Assembly (NCBI GenBank): GCA_023665605.1
Contig: JAMPDP010000004.1
Location: forward strand, 1-64,000
DNA: 64,000 bases
Source: Candidatus Amulumruptor caecigallinarius
GTDB lineage: Bacteria; Bacteroidota; Bacteroidia; Bacteroidales; Muribaculaceae
Direction of reading: 5' to 3'
Shown: in pieces, positions 1 through 8,805 of the stretch
How the letters are laid out: each line of letters starts with the position of its first letter
Position numbering within the stretch: position 1 is the stretch's first letter
The notes under the pieces: model-generated
Told to the model about the DNA's origin: nothing
The model's input: only the letters and a program-made list of their open reading frames with translations
The model's database searches: none
Position numbers and translations under genes: made by a program

Positions 1-406
1 TATCATCATTCAAATCAGGAGTCTTGCCAACAAGCAGCCGGCACGCCTCCACGTAATCCACGCCCGGAACGTTGGGCGTACTCTTATATTCGCGTATCTT
101 GTTGATGGTGACATCTACCCGAGCTATTTTCGCGTCAAAAGCGCTCTTATTGACAATCTCAGCCGTCACATCCTGAGACATATCGCCGGCCTTAACATAG
201 CTCCAGTAACTGTCACTGGCAAAATTCCTGACCGTCCATGCCTCGCCCGAGGCTGCTGTAACTGTAAACTCGCTTGCAGTATAGCTCGATGTATAGCCAC
301 TATACCGCACACTCCCGAAGTCACACGTGTAGACGGGCGTTTCTGCCACCCCCACTGCATAGGAGCAGAGCAAAAACAACGTCACAATCACGCTCCGGCA
401 AGCCAT
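1..406 (-). CDS. Secreted protein of unknown function, N-terminal part only (runs off the window)
   Basis: A frame opens at ATG 406 and stays open to the window edge, giving about 135 residues; the gene is partial. The protein begins with a typical Sec signal peptide: MACRS, a hydrophobic core VIVTLFLLCSYAVGV, then cleavage near AVGVA-ET. The mature part is rich in Ser, Tyr and Thr and looks like a beta-rich extracellular domain. I do not recognise the family. A promoter of the Bacteroidota type lies upstream at 482-512 on the same strand, which supports it being a real expressed gene. It is transcribed away from gyrB. Confidence 0.7.
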   Translation of the reverse strand, partial: MACRSVIVTLFLLCSYAVGVAETPVYTCDFGSVRYSGYTSSYTASEFTVTAASGEAWTVRNFASDSYWSYVKAGDMSQDVTAEIVNKSAFDAKIARVDVTINKIREYKSTPNVPGVDYVEACRLLVGKTPDLNDD

Positions 407-481
407 CAAAGCCCTGTTCGCAAATGCAAGAGTAGAATACAACAAAATAACAAGATTTTAAACGGTTAATAGTAACTGCAC

Positions 482-512
482 CAAAAGTACCAACATATCC
501 ACAATCCGACAA
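482..512 (-). promoter_or_regulatory. Bacteroidota-type promoter of the partial secreted-protein gene
   Basis: On the minus strand TTG (512-510) is followed after 20 nt by TACTTTTG (489-482), matching the -33/-7 pattern TTTG-N~20-TAnnTTTG of the primary sigma factor of this phylum. The ATG lies about 75 nt downstream. Confidence 0.6.
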
Positions 513-599
513 ACCGCGAGCCCCTCCTTAACACGATTTAACTAAATAACACCGGCAAAACAGAAACTGCTATATTTTATATATGTACGTGCGCGCGAG

Positions 600-630
600 T
601 TGCATTTCACGGGGAAAATTTGTACCTTTG
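600..630 (+). promoter_or_regulatory. gyrB promoter
   Basis: TTG at 600-602, a 20-nt spacer, then TACCTTTG at 623-630 fits the Bacteroidota -33/-7 promoter. It lies inside the longest possible gyrB reading frame, which is one reason to reject the upstream ATG at 583 and use the start at 691, leaving a leader of about 55 nt. Confidence 0.65.
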
Positions 631-690
631 TTTGCTACTTTCACATTTCGAAAAGACCTACTCCCAACTCTCAATAGACACAACTATTCC

Positions 691-2625
691 ATGTCAGAGC
701 AAACACAAGAGCAATACAGCGCCAGCAACATCCAGGTGCTCGAAGGCTTGGAGGCCGTGCGCAAGCGCCCGGCCATGTATATAGGCGACATCAGCGTCAA
801 GGGCCTACATCACCTCGTATATGAGGTGGTGGACAACTCCATCGATGAGGCTCTCGCCGGTTATGCCGACCACATCGACGTGACCATCAACGAAGATAAC
901 TCCATCACCGTCATTGACAACGGTCGAGGCATCCCCGTAGATATGCACGAGAAGGAGCACAAGAGCGCCCTCGAGGTGGTGCTTACGGTGCTCCACGCCG
1001 GCGGCAAGTTTGACAAGGGCTCCTACAAGGTGTCCGGCGGTCTGCACGGCGTGGGCGTGAGCTGCGTCAACGCGCTCTCCACTTACCTGCGTGCCGAGAT
1101 CCACCGCGACGGCAAGGCCTATATGCAGGAGTACTCATGCGGCAAGCCCACTACGGAGCTGAAGGTGATCGGCGAGAGCTCACACACCGGCACCTCCATC
1201 ACATTCAAGCCCGACGGATCGATCTTCACCGTCACTGACTATGACTATGACACGCTGGCCAACCGCCTCCGTGACCTCGCTTACCTCAACGCCGGCATCA
1301 CCCTGACGATCACCGACCGCCGCGAGATAGGCGCTGACGGCAACTTCCGCCACGAGGAGTTCTACTCCAAGGATGGTCTGCGTGAGTTCGTGCAGTACAT
1401 CGACTCCAACAAGGTGTCGCTCATCGACGATGTGATTCACCTCAACAAGGAGAGCCAGGGCATACCCGTGGAGGTGGCGCTCACCTACAACAACACCTTC
1501 AACGAGAACGTATACTCATTCGTCAACAACATCAACACCATAGAGGGCGGCACACACCTGAGCGGCTTCCGCCGCGGCCTCACCACCACCCTCAAGAAGT
1601 ATGCCGAGGACAACAAGATGCTTGAGAAGGCCAAGGTGGAAATCTCCTCCGACGACTTCCGCGAAGGTCTCACCGCCGTGGTGTCGGTGAAGGTGATGGA
1701 GCCGCAGTTCGAGGGCCAGACCAAAACCAAGCTCGGCAACTCGGAGGTGAGCGGCGCCGTCAGCTCTGCCGTGAGCGAGGCCCTGCGCACCTATCTGGAG
1801 GAGCACCCCCGTCAGGCCAAAACCATCGTGGAGAAGGTGATTCTCGCCGCTCAGGCTCGTCATGCCGCCTACAATGCACGCGTCAAGATACAGCGCAAGA
1901 GCCCGCTGAGCAGCGGCGGCCTCCCCGGCAAGCTCGCCGACTGCTCCTCACGCACCGCCGAGGACTGCGAGCTCTTCCTGGTCGAGGGTGACTCCGCAGG
2001 CGGCACCGCCAAGCAGGGCCGCGACCGTCGCTTCCAGGCCATCCTCCCGCTGCGCGGCAAGATCCTCAACGTGGAGAAGGCCATGGACCACAAGATTCTC
2101 GAGAACCAGGAGATCACGGCCCTCTTCAAGGCCCTGCGCGTCACCATCGGCACCGAGGATGACCCCAAGGCTGTGAACATATCCAAGCTCGCCTACCACA
2201 AGATCATAATTATGACCGATGCCGATGTGGATGGCTCGCACATCGCCACGCTGCTGATGACCTTCTTCTTCCGCCGCATGCGCCCCATCATCGAGAACGG
2301 CTACCTCTACCTGGCCACTCCCCCGCTCTACAAGTGCAAGCTGCGTGACGTGGAGGAGTATTGCTGGACCGACGCCCAGGTGCAGAAGTTTATCGCCGAG
2401 CATGGCGACCGCACCGTGGTGCAGCGTTACAAAGGTCTCGGCGAGATGAGCGACGTAGAGCTCCGCGACACCACCATGAGCCCCGAAGGCCGACTGCTCA
2501 AGCGCGTCAACATCAGCGATGCCGCCGAGGCTGACCGCATCTTCTCCATGCTCATGGGCGAGGATGTGGCCCCCCGCCGCGACTTCATCGAGGCCAACGC
2601 CAACTACGCCAACATCGACGCCTGA
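691..2625 (+). CDS. gyrB: DNA gyrase subunit B
   Basis: ATP-binding subunit of DNA gyrase, which introduces negative supercoils together with GyrA. The 644-residue product has a GHKL ATPase domain at the N terminus (VVDNSIDEA around residue 47, DNGRGIP around 76, GGLHGVG around 117), a transducer domain, then a TOPRIM domain with EGDSAGG around 430 and DADVDGSH near 510, and the C-terminal YKGLGEMS segment. The length and the [18 protein letters not shown] opening fit GyrB rather than ParE. The frame is open back to 583, but those 36 residues overlap the promoter and are unlike the family, so the ATG at 691 is chosen. The gene appears monocistronic, with a repeat element directly downstream. 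Confidence 0.96.
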   Translation: MSEQTQEQYSASNIQVLEGLEAVRKRPAMYIGDISVKGLHHLVYEVVDNSIDEALAGYADHIDVTINEDNSITVIDNGRGIPVDMHEKEHKSALEVVLTVLHAGGKFDKGSYKVSGGLHGVGVSCVNALSTYLRAEIHRDGKAYMQEYSCGKPTTELKVIGESSHTGTSITFKPDGSIFTVTDYDYDTLANRLRDLAYLNAGITLTITDRREIGADGNFRHEEFYSKDGLREFVQYIDSNKVSLIDDVIHLNKESQGIPVEVALTYNNTFNENVYSFVNNINTIEGGTHLSGFRRGLTTTLKKYAEDNKMLEKAKVEISSDDFREGLTAVVSVKVMEPQFEGQTKTKLGNSEVSGAVSSAVSEALRTYLEEHPRQAKTIVEKVILAAQARHAAYNARVKIQRKSPLSSGGLPGKLADCSSRTAEDCELFLVEGDSAGGTAKQGRDRRFQAILPLRGKILNVEKAMDHKILENQEITALFKALRVTIGTEDDPKAVNISKLAYHKIIIMTDADVDGSHIATLLMTFFFRRMRPIIENGYLYLATPPLYKCKLRDVEEYCWTDAQVQKFIAEHGDRTVVQRYKGLGEMSDVELRDTTMSPEGRLLKRVNISDAAEADRIFSMLMGEDVAPRRDFIEANANYANIDA

Positions 2626-2639
2626 ACCACTTTCCCCTT

Positions 2640-2831
2640 GAAGTGATTTAAACTTTTTCAAATGCAAGATTATTAAGATTTTGAGCAGATTTCACCTCTT
2701 GAAGAAGGAGTGATGCGGGCATCACGACTGATAAAAGAGGTGGAAGATGCCAAAAGATTAATGAATATTGCTTTTGAAGAAAACATATTTAAAACACTTC
2801 TTTAGTTTGCGAAAAAAGTTTAAATCACTTC
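2640..2831. repeat. 192-bp MITE-like element, copy 1, with 20-bp terminal inverted repeats
   Basis: Begins GAAGTGATTTAAACTTTTTC and ends with the reverse complement (one extra A). A near-identical copy lies at 62934-63126. An internal perfect hairpin GTGATGC-GG-GCATCAC starts near 2711. The reading direction left to right holds a decayed frame that runs through the right terminal repeat (ending FRKKFKSLH in the better-preserved copy). This copy has a one-base insertion near 2796 compared with copy 2. It fills the whole gyrB-rnr gap. Confidence 0.75.
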
Positions 2832-2881
2832 AATAACGAATAACCAACTTTGGCGCCTAACCGGGTGTTAATAATGAAGAT

Positions 2882-5158
2882 ATGGTAAAATCTCACAACT
2901 CCCCGCGCCCAGCCGGCGGCAAGAACCTGCGCCAGCAGGTGCGTGACCATGTGGCCACTCTGTCGACAGGCACTTTCAACTACAAGCAGGTGGCAGCAGC
3001 CCTGGGCCTGACGGCTCAGGCGCAGCTGCGCACCGTGGCCATGACGCTCGCCGAGATGGACTTTGACGGCGACCTCATCCAGGTGTCGCCCGGCAAGTAC
3101 AAGCTGCCTCAGCGCAACAATGTGACCACCGGCACCTTCGTGCGCCGCTCCAACGGCAAGAACTCCGTGATCACCGATGCCGACGGCGAAGCCATCTTCG
3201 TGGCTGAGCGCAACTCTCTGCATGCTCTCAACGGCGACAAGGTGAAGGTGATTGTTGCCGCCAGCCGCCCCGGAGTGCTCCCCGAAGCTGAGGTGATAGA
3301 AATCACCGAGCCTCTGGACCAGACGTTCATAGGCACGCTCCATGTGGACCGCTCTCTGGCGTATCTCTCCACCGACTCCAAGTTTCTGGCCAACGACATC
3401 ATCATACCCAAGAACCGCCTCAAAGGTGGCGTGACGGGCGACAAAGCCGTGGTGAAAATCACATCATGGCCCGACGACGCCAAGAACCCCGAAGGAATTG
3501 TAATCGACATCCTCGGCCGCGCCGGCGAGAACACGGCGGAAATCCACGCCATCCTCGCCGAGTATGGTCTCCCCTACCGCTATCCCAAGAACGTCGACGA
3601 TGCCGCCAAGCGCATCGGCGCGGGTATCACCCCCGAGGAGGTAGCCCTCCGTGAGGACCTGCGCGATGTCACCACGTTCACCATTGACCCCAAGGATGCC
3701 AAGGACTTCGACGATGCCCTGTCAATCCGCCGGTTGGCCAACGGCAACGTGGAGGTGGGTGTGCACATTGCCGACGTCACACACTACGTAAAGCCTGACT
3801 CCATCATCGACAAGGAGGCACAGAAGCGCGCCACGAGCGTCTATCTCGTGGACCGTGTGGTGCCGATGCTCCCGGAGCACCTCAGCAACGGCATCTGCTC
3901 GCTGCGCCCCGACGAGGAGAAGCTCACCTTCTCCTGCATCTTCGAGATGGATGCCAATGCCCGAGTCATCAACTCCCGCATCGGTCGCACCGTGATACGA
4001 TCTGACCGCCGCTTCACCTATGAGGAGGCTCAGGAAGTGATTGAGACCCGCAAGGGTGACCTCGCCGACGAAATCCTCACGCTCGACGCACTGGCCAAAA
4101 TCCTGCGCAAGGAGCGTTTCAAGGAGGGCTCGGTGGAATTTGACCGCGCTGAGGTGCGCTTTGACATCGACGACACCGGCCACCCCACGGGCGTTTACTT
4201 CAAGGTGAGCAAGGATGCCAACAAGCTGATCGAGGAGTTCATGCTCCTTGCCAACAAGACTGTGGCCGCTTTCGTGGGCAAAGCTCACGGCAAGAAGAAG
4301 CCCAAGGCGTTCGTATACCGCATCCACGATATGCCCGACCCCGGCAAGCTGATGGACCTGGCCACCGTGTGCCGCGCTTTCGGCTACAAGATCAAGACTT
4401 CCGGCTCAGCCAAGGAGGTAAACCGCTCCATCAACAAGATGCTCGCCGACTGCTGCGGCACTGCCGAGGAAAACTACCTCTCTACCCTCGCCATACGTTC
4501 CATGGCCAAGGCCATCTACTCTACCGAGAACATCGGCCACTACGGCCTGGGCTTCGACTTCTACACCCACTTCACCTCACCCATCCGCCGCTTCCCTGAC
4601 ATGATGGTTCACCGCCTGCTGGAACGATACCTCCACGGCGGCCGCTCCGCCACACTCGACAAGCTCGAGGAGCAGTGCAAGCACTCGTCAGAGATGGAGC
4701 AGCTCGCCGCCAATGCCGAGCGCTCCTCCATCAAATACAAGCAGGTGGAGTACATGGCTGACCACCTCGGCGAAGTGTTCAAAGGAGTTATCTCGGGAGT
4801 CACCGAGTGGGGCCTCTACGTGGAGCTGGAGGAGAACCTCTGCGAGGGACTCGTGCCGGTACGCGACCTCGCCGACGACTACTATGACCTTGACGAGAAG
4901 AACTACGCCCTCGTTGGCCGCCGTCACGGCTCACGCTACCGCCTGGGCGACAAGGTGACCATCAAGGTGGCTCGTGCCGACATAGACCGCCGCCAGCTCG
5001 ACTTCGTGCTCGTGGACGACGAAGGTCGCCTGCTCTGCGAGCCCCGGGGAGGCAACCACAAGCCGCGCCGCAACGACCGTCACTCTTACAAGAAAGGCTC
5101 CGGCGGCCCCGACCGCGTCAAGGACCGTCCCGGCAAGACGCACCGCCGCCGCTCCTGA
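2882..5158 (+). CDS. rnr: Ribonuclease R (RNase II/R family 3'-5' exoribonuclease)
   Basis: Hydrolytic processive 3'-5' exoribonuclease that degrades structured RNA. The 758-residue product has an N-terminal winged-helix/cold-shock region, the RNB catalytic domain with IDPKDAKDFDDAL at residues 268-280 carrying the metal-binding aspartates, the conserved YGLGFDFYTHFTSPIRRFPD segment near 560, an S1 domain near the C terminus (GVISGVTEWGLYVELEENL) and a basic Arg/Lys-rich tail, as is typical of RNase R. The ATG at 2882 is the only sensible start: an ATG eight bases upstream reads into a stop after three codons. The gene follows the repeat element, so its promoter is either within or just after that element. 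Confidence 0.95.
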   Translation: MVKSHNSPRPAGGKNLRQQVRDHVATLSTGTFNYKQVAAALGLTAQAQLRTVAMTLAEMDFDGDLIQVSPGKYKLPQRNNVTTGTFVRRSNGKNSVITDADGEAIFVAERNSLHALNGDKVKVIVAASRPGVLPEAEVIEITEPLDQTFIGTLHVDRSLAYLSTDSKFLANDIIIPKNRLKGGVTGDKAVVKITSWPDDAKNPEGIVIDILGRAGENTAEIHAILAEYGLPYRYPKNVDDAAKRIGAGITPEEVALREDLRDVTTFTIDPKDAKDFDDALSIRRLANGNVEVGVHIADVTHYVKPDSIIDKEAQKRATSVYLVDRVVPMLPEHLSNGICSLRPDEEKLTFSCIFEMDANARVINSRIGRTVIRSDRRFTYEEAQEVIETRKGDLADEILTLDALAKILRKERFKEGSVEFDRAEVRFDIDDTGHPTGVYFKVSKDANKLIEEFMLLANKTVAAFVGKAHGKKKPKAFVYRIHDMPDPGKLMDLATVCRAFGYKIKTSGSAKEVNRSINKMLADCCGTAEENYLSTLAIRSMAKAIYSTENIGHYGLGFDFYTHFTSPIRRFPDMMVHRLLERYLHGGRSATLDKLEEQCKHSSEMEQLAANAERSSIKYKQVEYMADHLGEVFKGVISGVTEWGLYVELEENLCEGLVPVRDLADDYYDLDEKNYALVGRRHGSRYRLGDKVTIKVARADIDRRQLDFVLVDDEGRLLCEPRGGNHKPRRNDRHSYKKGSGGPDRVKDRPGKTHRRRS

Positions 5159-5261
5159 GCCGGCACCCCGCAGCTGCTGCACCGCTACCACACCGCTCCG
5201 CAATCGAGCCACACACTACTCTGATATTCCCTCTCACATCAATATTTTTTTCTTTACAGAT

Positions 5262-7016
5262 ATGGACAACAATCAGCAACTTATAGACCAAGTGACTGCC
5301 AAGGCTCAGACTTGGCTCTCGGACGCATACGATGATGAGACCCGCGCCGAGGTGCGCCGTATGCTCGACGCCCCAGACAAGACCGAGCTCATCGAGTCAT
5401 TCTACAAGGACCTGGAGTTCGGCACCGGCGGTCTGCGCGGCATCATGGGTGCCGGCACCAACCGTATGAACATCTACACCGTGGGGGCTGCCACCCAGGG
5501 TCTGGCCAACTACCTCAAGGAGGCTTTCTCCGACGAGCCTCAGATTAGCGTGGTGGTGGGTCACGACGTGCGCAACAACTCGCGCAAGTTCGCCGAAATC
5601 GTTGCCGACATCTTCTCGGCAAACGGCATCAAGGTGTACCTCTTTGACAACTTCCGCCCTACCCCGGAGCTTTCGTTCGCCATCCGTCACCTCGGGTGCC
5701 AGAGCGGCGTGAACATCACCGCCTCCCACAACCCCAAGGAGTATAACGGTTACAAGGCCTATTGGGCTGACGGCGCTCAGATCATCGCCCCGCATGATGT
5801 GAACATCATCAATCATGTGGAGAAGATCAAGAGTGTCCGTGACATCAAGTTCAAGGGTATCCCCGCCAACATCGAGATTATCGGCGACAAGATGGATGCC
5901 GACTTCCTCGCTGCCATCAAGACCCTCTCGCTGAGCCCCGACGTAATCGCACGCCACAAGGACTTGAAGATTGTCTACACCCCCATTCACGGCACCGGCG
6001 TGAAGCTCGTGCCCGAGAGCTTGAAGAACTACGGCTTCACCAACATCATCCACGTGCCGGAGCAGGATGTGCCCAGCGGCGACTTCCCCACCGTGGAGAG
6101 CCCCAACCCCGAGGTGCCCAGCGCCATGGCCATGGCTATCGCCAAGGCTAAGGAGGTGAACGCCGATCTGGTGATGGCTTCCGACCCTGACGCTGACCGT
6201 GTAGGTGCCGTCATCCGTGACAACAAGGGTGAGTATGTGCTCCTCAACGGCAACCAGATCGTGATGATTCTGCTCTACTACATCATCACCCGCAACAAGG
6301 AGCTCGGCCGCCTCACCGGCAAGGAGTACATCGTCAAGACCATCGTCACCACCGAGGAGATCAAGAAGATAGCCGACGCCAACGGTATCACCATGTACGA
6401 CTGCTACACCGGCTTCAAGTGGATAGCCTCTGTGATTCGCGAGAACGAGGGTCGCGCACGCTACCTGGGTGGCGGCGAGGAGAGCTACGGCTTCCTGGCC
6501 GAGGACTTTGCACGCGACAAGGACTCGGTATCCGCCATCTCGCTCCTTGCTGAGGCTTGTGCATGGGCCAAGGACAACGGTCTTGACTTCCAGCAGATGC
6601 TCCAGGACATCTACATCAAGTATGGCTTCTCACGCGAGGCCGGCATTTCCGTTGTACGCAAGGGCAAGACCGGTGCCGAGGAGATTGTAGCCATGATGAA
6701 GAACTTCCGCGCCAACCCGCCCAAGAGTCTCGGCGGCTCTCCCGTCACCGTGGTCAAGGACTACGACTCACTTGACTGCCGCGACCTCACCACCGGCGCC
6801 ACATCCAAGATGGACTTCCCCACCACGAGCAACGTGCTCCAGTACTTCACCGAGGATGGCTCCAAGGTTTCAGTACGTCCCTCAGGCACCGAGCCCAAGA
6901 TCAAGTTCTACATCGAGGTGCGCGGCAAGATGGCCGATGCGTCAGAGTATGACAACGCCATCAACACCGCCGATGCCAAGATTGAGGCCATCAAGAAGGA
7001 TCTGGGCATCGCCTGA
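5262..7016 (+). CDS. Phosphoglucomutase/phosphomannomutase (phospho-sugar mutase)
   Basis: Alpha-D-phosphohexomutase interconverting sugar 1- and 6-phosphates, most likely glucose. Length is 584 residues, usual for the PgcA/PGM2-like branch. Seen in order: GTGGLRGIMGAGTNRMN near 54-70, the phosphoserine loop TASHNP with Ser155, the magnesium-binding DPDADRVG with Asp308/310/312, the sugar-binding GGGEESYG near 402, and the phosphate-binding RPSGTEPKIKFY near the C terminus. The start ATG at 5262 is preceded by an AT-rich stretch, common for translation starts in this phylum. The 103-bp gap to rnr shows no obvious terminator, so co-transcription with rnr is possible. Substrate preference cannot be told from the sequence. 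Confidence 0.93.
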   Translation: MDNNQQLIDQVTAKAQTWLSDAYDDETRAEVRRMLDAPDKTELIESFYKDLEFGTGGLRGIMGAGTNRMNIYTVGAATQGLANYLKEAFSDEPQISVVVGHDVRNNSRKFAEIVADIFSANGIKVYLFDNFRPTPELSFAIRHLGCQSGVNITASHNPKEYNGYKAYWADGAQIIAPHDVNIINHVEKIKSVRDIKFKGIPANIEIIGDKMDADFLAAIKTLSLSPDVIARHKDLKIVYTPIHGTGVKLVPESLKNYGFTNIIHVPEQDVPSGDFPTVESPNPEVPSAMAMAIAKAKEVNADLVMASDPDADRVGAVIRDNKGEYVLLNGNQIVMILLYYIITRNKELGRLTGKEYIVKTIVTTEEIKKIADANGITMYDCYTGFKWIASVIRENEGRARYLGGGEESYGFLAEDFARDKDSVSAISLLAEACAWAKDNGLDFQQMLQDIYIKYGFSREAGISVVRKGKTGAEEIVAMMKNFRANPPKSLGGSPVTVVKDYDSLDCRDLTTGATSKMDFPTTSNVLQYFTEDGSKVSVRPSGTEPKIKFYIEVRGKMADASEYDNAINTADAKIEAIKKDLGIA

Positions 7017-7147
7017 GGCCCGTTGCAACAACATTTAACAATCGAACACACAATTTCACACCAAGGTAACATCCAGATTGTCAGCGTTATAGCGATGAGC
7101 AACGATTAAGAGGTTGGAAAATGCTGTTATACAACATATAAAATCTC

Positions 7148-7178
7148 TTGGCTCCCCAACTCAAAGGCCTTACCTTTG
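7148..7178 (+). promoter_or_regulatory. Promoter with no ORF behind it
   Basis: TTG at 7148-7150, a 20-nt spacer and TACCTTTG at 7171-7178 match the Bacteroidota promoter exactly. It points toward the hairpin at 7235-7268 rather than a coding region. Confidence 0.6.
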
Positions 7179-7184
7179 TATCGC

Positions 7185-7272
7185 AAACCTAAAACAATCT
7201 TTTTTACCTTAGAAATTGTACCTATTGGAAACCTATACTAAGGGGCTGCGCGAGCAGCCCCTTAGTATTTTC
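7185..7272 (+). ncRNA. Candidate small RNA between promoter and terminator hairpin
   Basis: Transcription from the 7148-7178 promoter would start near 7185 and end at the 15-bp hairpin at 7235-7268, giving about 85-90 nt. No reading frame of note lies inside. The 5' half is A/T-rich and single-stranded in appearance. This is inference from promoter plus terminator only; no known RNA family is recognised. Confidence 0.4.
7235..7272 (+). terminator. Strong hairpin terminator (15-bp perfect stem, GCGA loop)
   Basis: ATACTAAGGGGCTGC at 7235-7249 pairs perfectly with GCAGCCCCTTAGTAT at 7254-7268 across a GCGA tetraloop and is followed by TTT. It lies between the phosphohexomutase (plus) and the convergent TolC gene (minus). 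Confidence 0.75.
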
Positions 7273-7305
7273 AGGTGATACAATATTTTCGGCTTAGGTC
7301 AGAAA

Positions 7306-7407
7306 GTGTATCAAAAGTTTTTGGAGGGAGTTACATAACCATCCGAAGAGCGTCCGCAGGACGCTCCTTAGGAGGTTTTTCAACAACCTCAATTTCTTTT
7401 GATACAC
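7306..7407. repeat. Nested palindrome with a REP-like core
   Basis: Outer arms GTGTATCAAAAG (7306-7317) and CTTTTGATACAC (7396-7407) are perfect inverted repeats. Centred inside is GAGCGTCC-GCA-GGACGCTC, the core of the repeat family seen at 40.6, 53.3, 55.2, 57.6 and 63.8 kb. It sits just past the 3' end of the tolC-like gene. Confidence 0.6.
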
Positions 7408-7419
7408 CTTCTCCCCCCC

Positions 7420-8805
7420 TCACTCTGCCGGAGTGTAGGTGTTGAGGGGGAGCTGGGCAGTAGCCTTGAGGTATTCGGCGGTGCGAACCTGATAGTCGGC
7501 ATAGGCGGTGGTGTATTGGTCACACGCCTTCTTGTAGAGGGTTTGCGCATCAAGCAGGTCGGTGATGGTTGACACACCTACCTTGTAGTAGTTCTCGTTG
7601 AGCCGCAGGTTCTCGCGTGACTGGTTGACGGTCTCGGCGGCAGTCTCAGCCTTGCGGTAGGCGGCGGTGAGATTGTCCCAGGCATCACGCATGGCGATTT
7701 GAAGCATCTGTTCGCCGTCCTCCATCTGAATGCGGGCATTTTCCAGCTCCAGATTCTTCTTCTTGATGGCATGTGAGCCACCCCACCATGCCGTGATGGG
7801 CACGCTCACCGAGATAAACAGAGCACCGAAATTCTGGTCCTGCTCCAACAGATTGTGATAGAACCACCCCGCGCCGAATCCCACTGTGGGCAAATTCTTG
7901 CCCACGGCGAGCTTCTTCTCAAGCTCTGCGGCTTTCACTGCCGAGGAGAGCATCCCGTATGCGGGTGTAGAGGTGACAGCCTGACAGGGCTCACGCCAAA
8001 TGTCGTAGGCGAGACCGAGCGAATCGCCCGGAGTGACGCTCTGAGTTACCTTAACGGGTGTCAGACCGGCTCCGATGTACTGACCCAGAAGATTGGAGCA
8101 AAGAGCGATGCCGTTGTCAAGGTCTATCATCGTCGCGCGGTACTCGTTGCGCTGTATCTCCACTTTGAGGAAGTCGTTCTTGAGGATTACCCCCGCGTCT
8201 ACGGCAGCCTTGGTCTGATAGGCCAGTGTGTCGAGCATCACAAGCAGCGAGGCCAGAGTCTCCTTCTGTGAGTTGAGCGACACGAGCTTCCAGTAATACT
8301 TGTCAACGGTCACGGCCACCTCCTCCTGTGTCTGCACACTGCGGAGCTCCGCAACCTTCGCGCCCACCTTGGCCAATGCGTTGCCGTTCACAATCTGGCC
8401 GCCGGCAAAGATGGGTTGCGTGGCCATCACTCCCCCAATGACGCCCTTCTTGATAAGGCCGATTTCAAACATATCAAGCACGTCATACTGCAATACGTCA
8501 TGGTTTGCCCAAAAGGCCATGCCGGAAGCCGAGATCTCAGGGAAGTACTTGGTGAAAGCCTCCTTGGAGGTCTCGGATGCTGCCTTGAGATTGTTTGCTG
8601 CCGTGCGCGTGGCGGCGTTGCCGCTCAGGGCCATCTCGCGACAGCGGTCCAGGGTGAGATAGAGCGTATCGACAGACTGCGTCGCCGGGCAAACGGTGGT
8701 CGCGGCTACGCTGTCGGCAGTCTCTGCGGCTTGCGCCGGAAGGATAAAGAGAGCGGCAGTGGCGGCCATTGCCGCATATATCATCTTGTTACTTATCATC
8801 GTCAT
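7420..8805 (-). CDS. TolC-family outer membrane efflux protein
   Basis: Outer membrane channel of a tripartite RND efflux system. The product of about 461 residues has a signal peptide (MTMISNKMIYAAMAATAALFI..PAQA) and two repeated helical OEP domains with the usual Ala/Leu/Gln-rich coiled-coil segments and the C-terminal NYYKVGVSTITDLLDAQTLY signature. The frame is open to 8850, but those first residues (Pro/His-rich) lie within the upstream pump gene. ATG 8805 or 8799 gives a proper signal peptide and overlaps the pump gene's stop, pointing to translational coupling. It is the last gene of the efflux operon with the RND pump and adaptor, and is followed by a repeat-containing convergent intergenic region. 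Confidence 0.9.
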   Translation of the reverse strand: MTMISNKMIYAAMAATAALFILPAQAAETADSVAATTVCPATQSVDTLYLTLDRCREMALSGNAATRTAANNLKAASETSKEAFTKYFPEISASGMAFWANHDVLQYDVLDMFEIGLIKKGVIGGVMATQPIFAGGQIVNGNALAKVGAKVAELRSVQTQEEVAVTVDKYYWKLVSLNSQKETLASLLVMLDTLAYQTKAAVDAGVILKNDFLKVEIQRNEYRATMIDLDNGIALCSNLLGQYIGAGLTPVKVTQSVTPGDSLGLAYDIWREPCQAVTSTPAYGMLSSAVKAAELEKKLAVGKNLPTVGFGAGWFYHNLLEQDQNFGALFISVSVPITAWWGGSHAIKKKNLELENARIQMEDGEQMLQIAMRDAWDNLTAAYRKAETAAETVNQSRENLRLNENYYKVGVSTITDLLDAQTLYKKACDQYTTAYADYQVRTAEYLKATAQLPLNTYTPAE

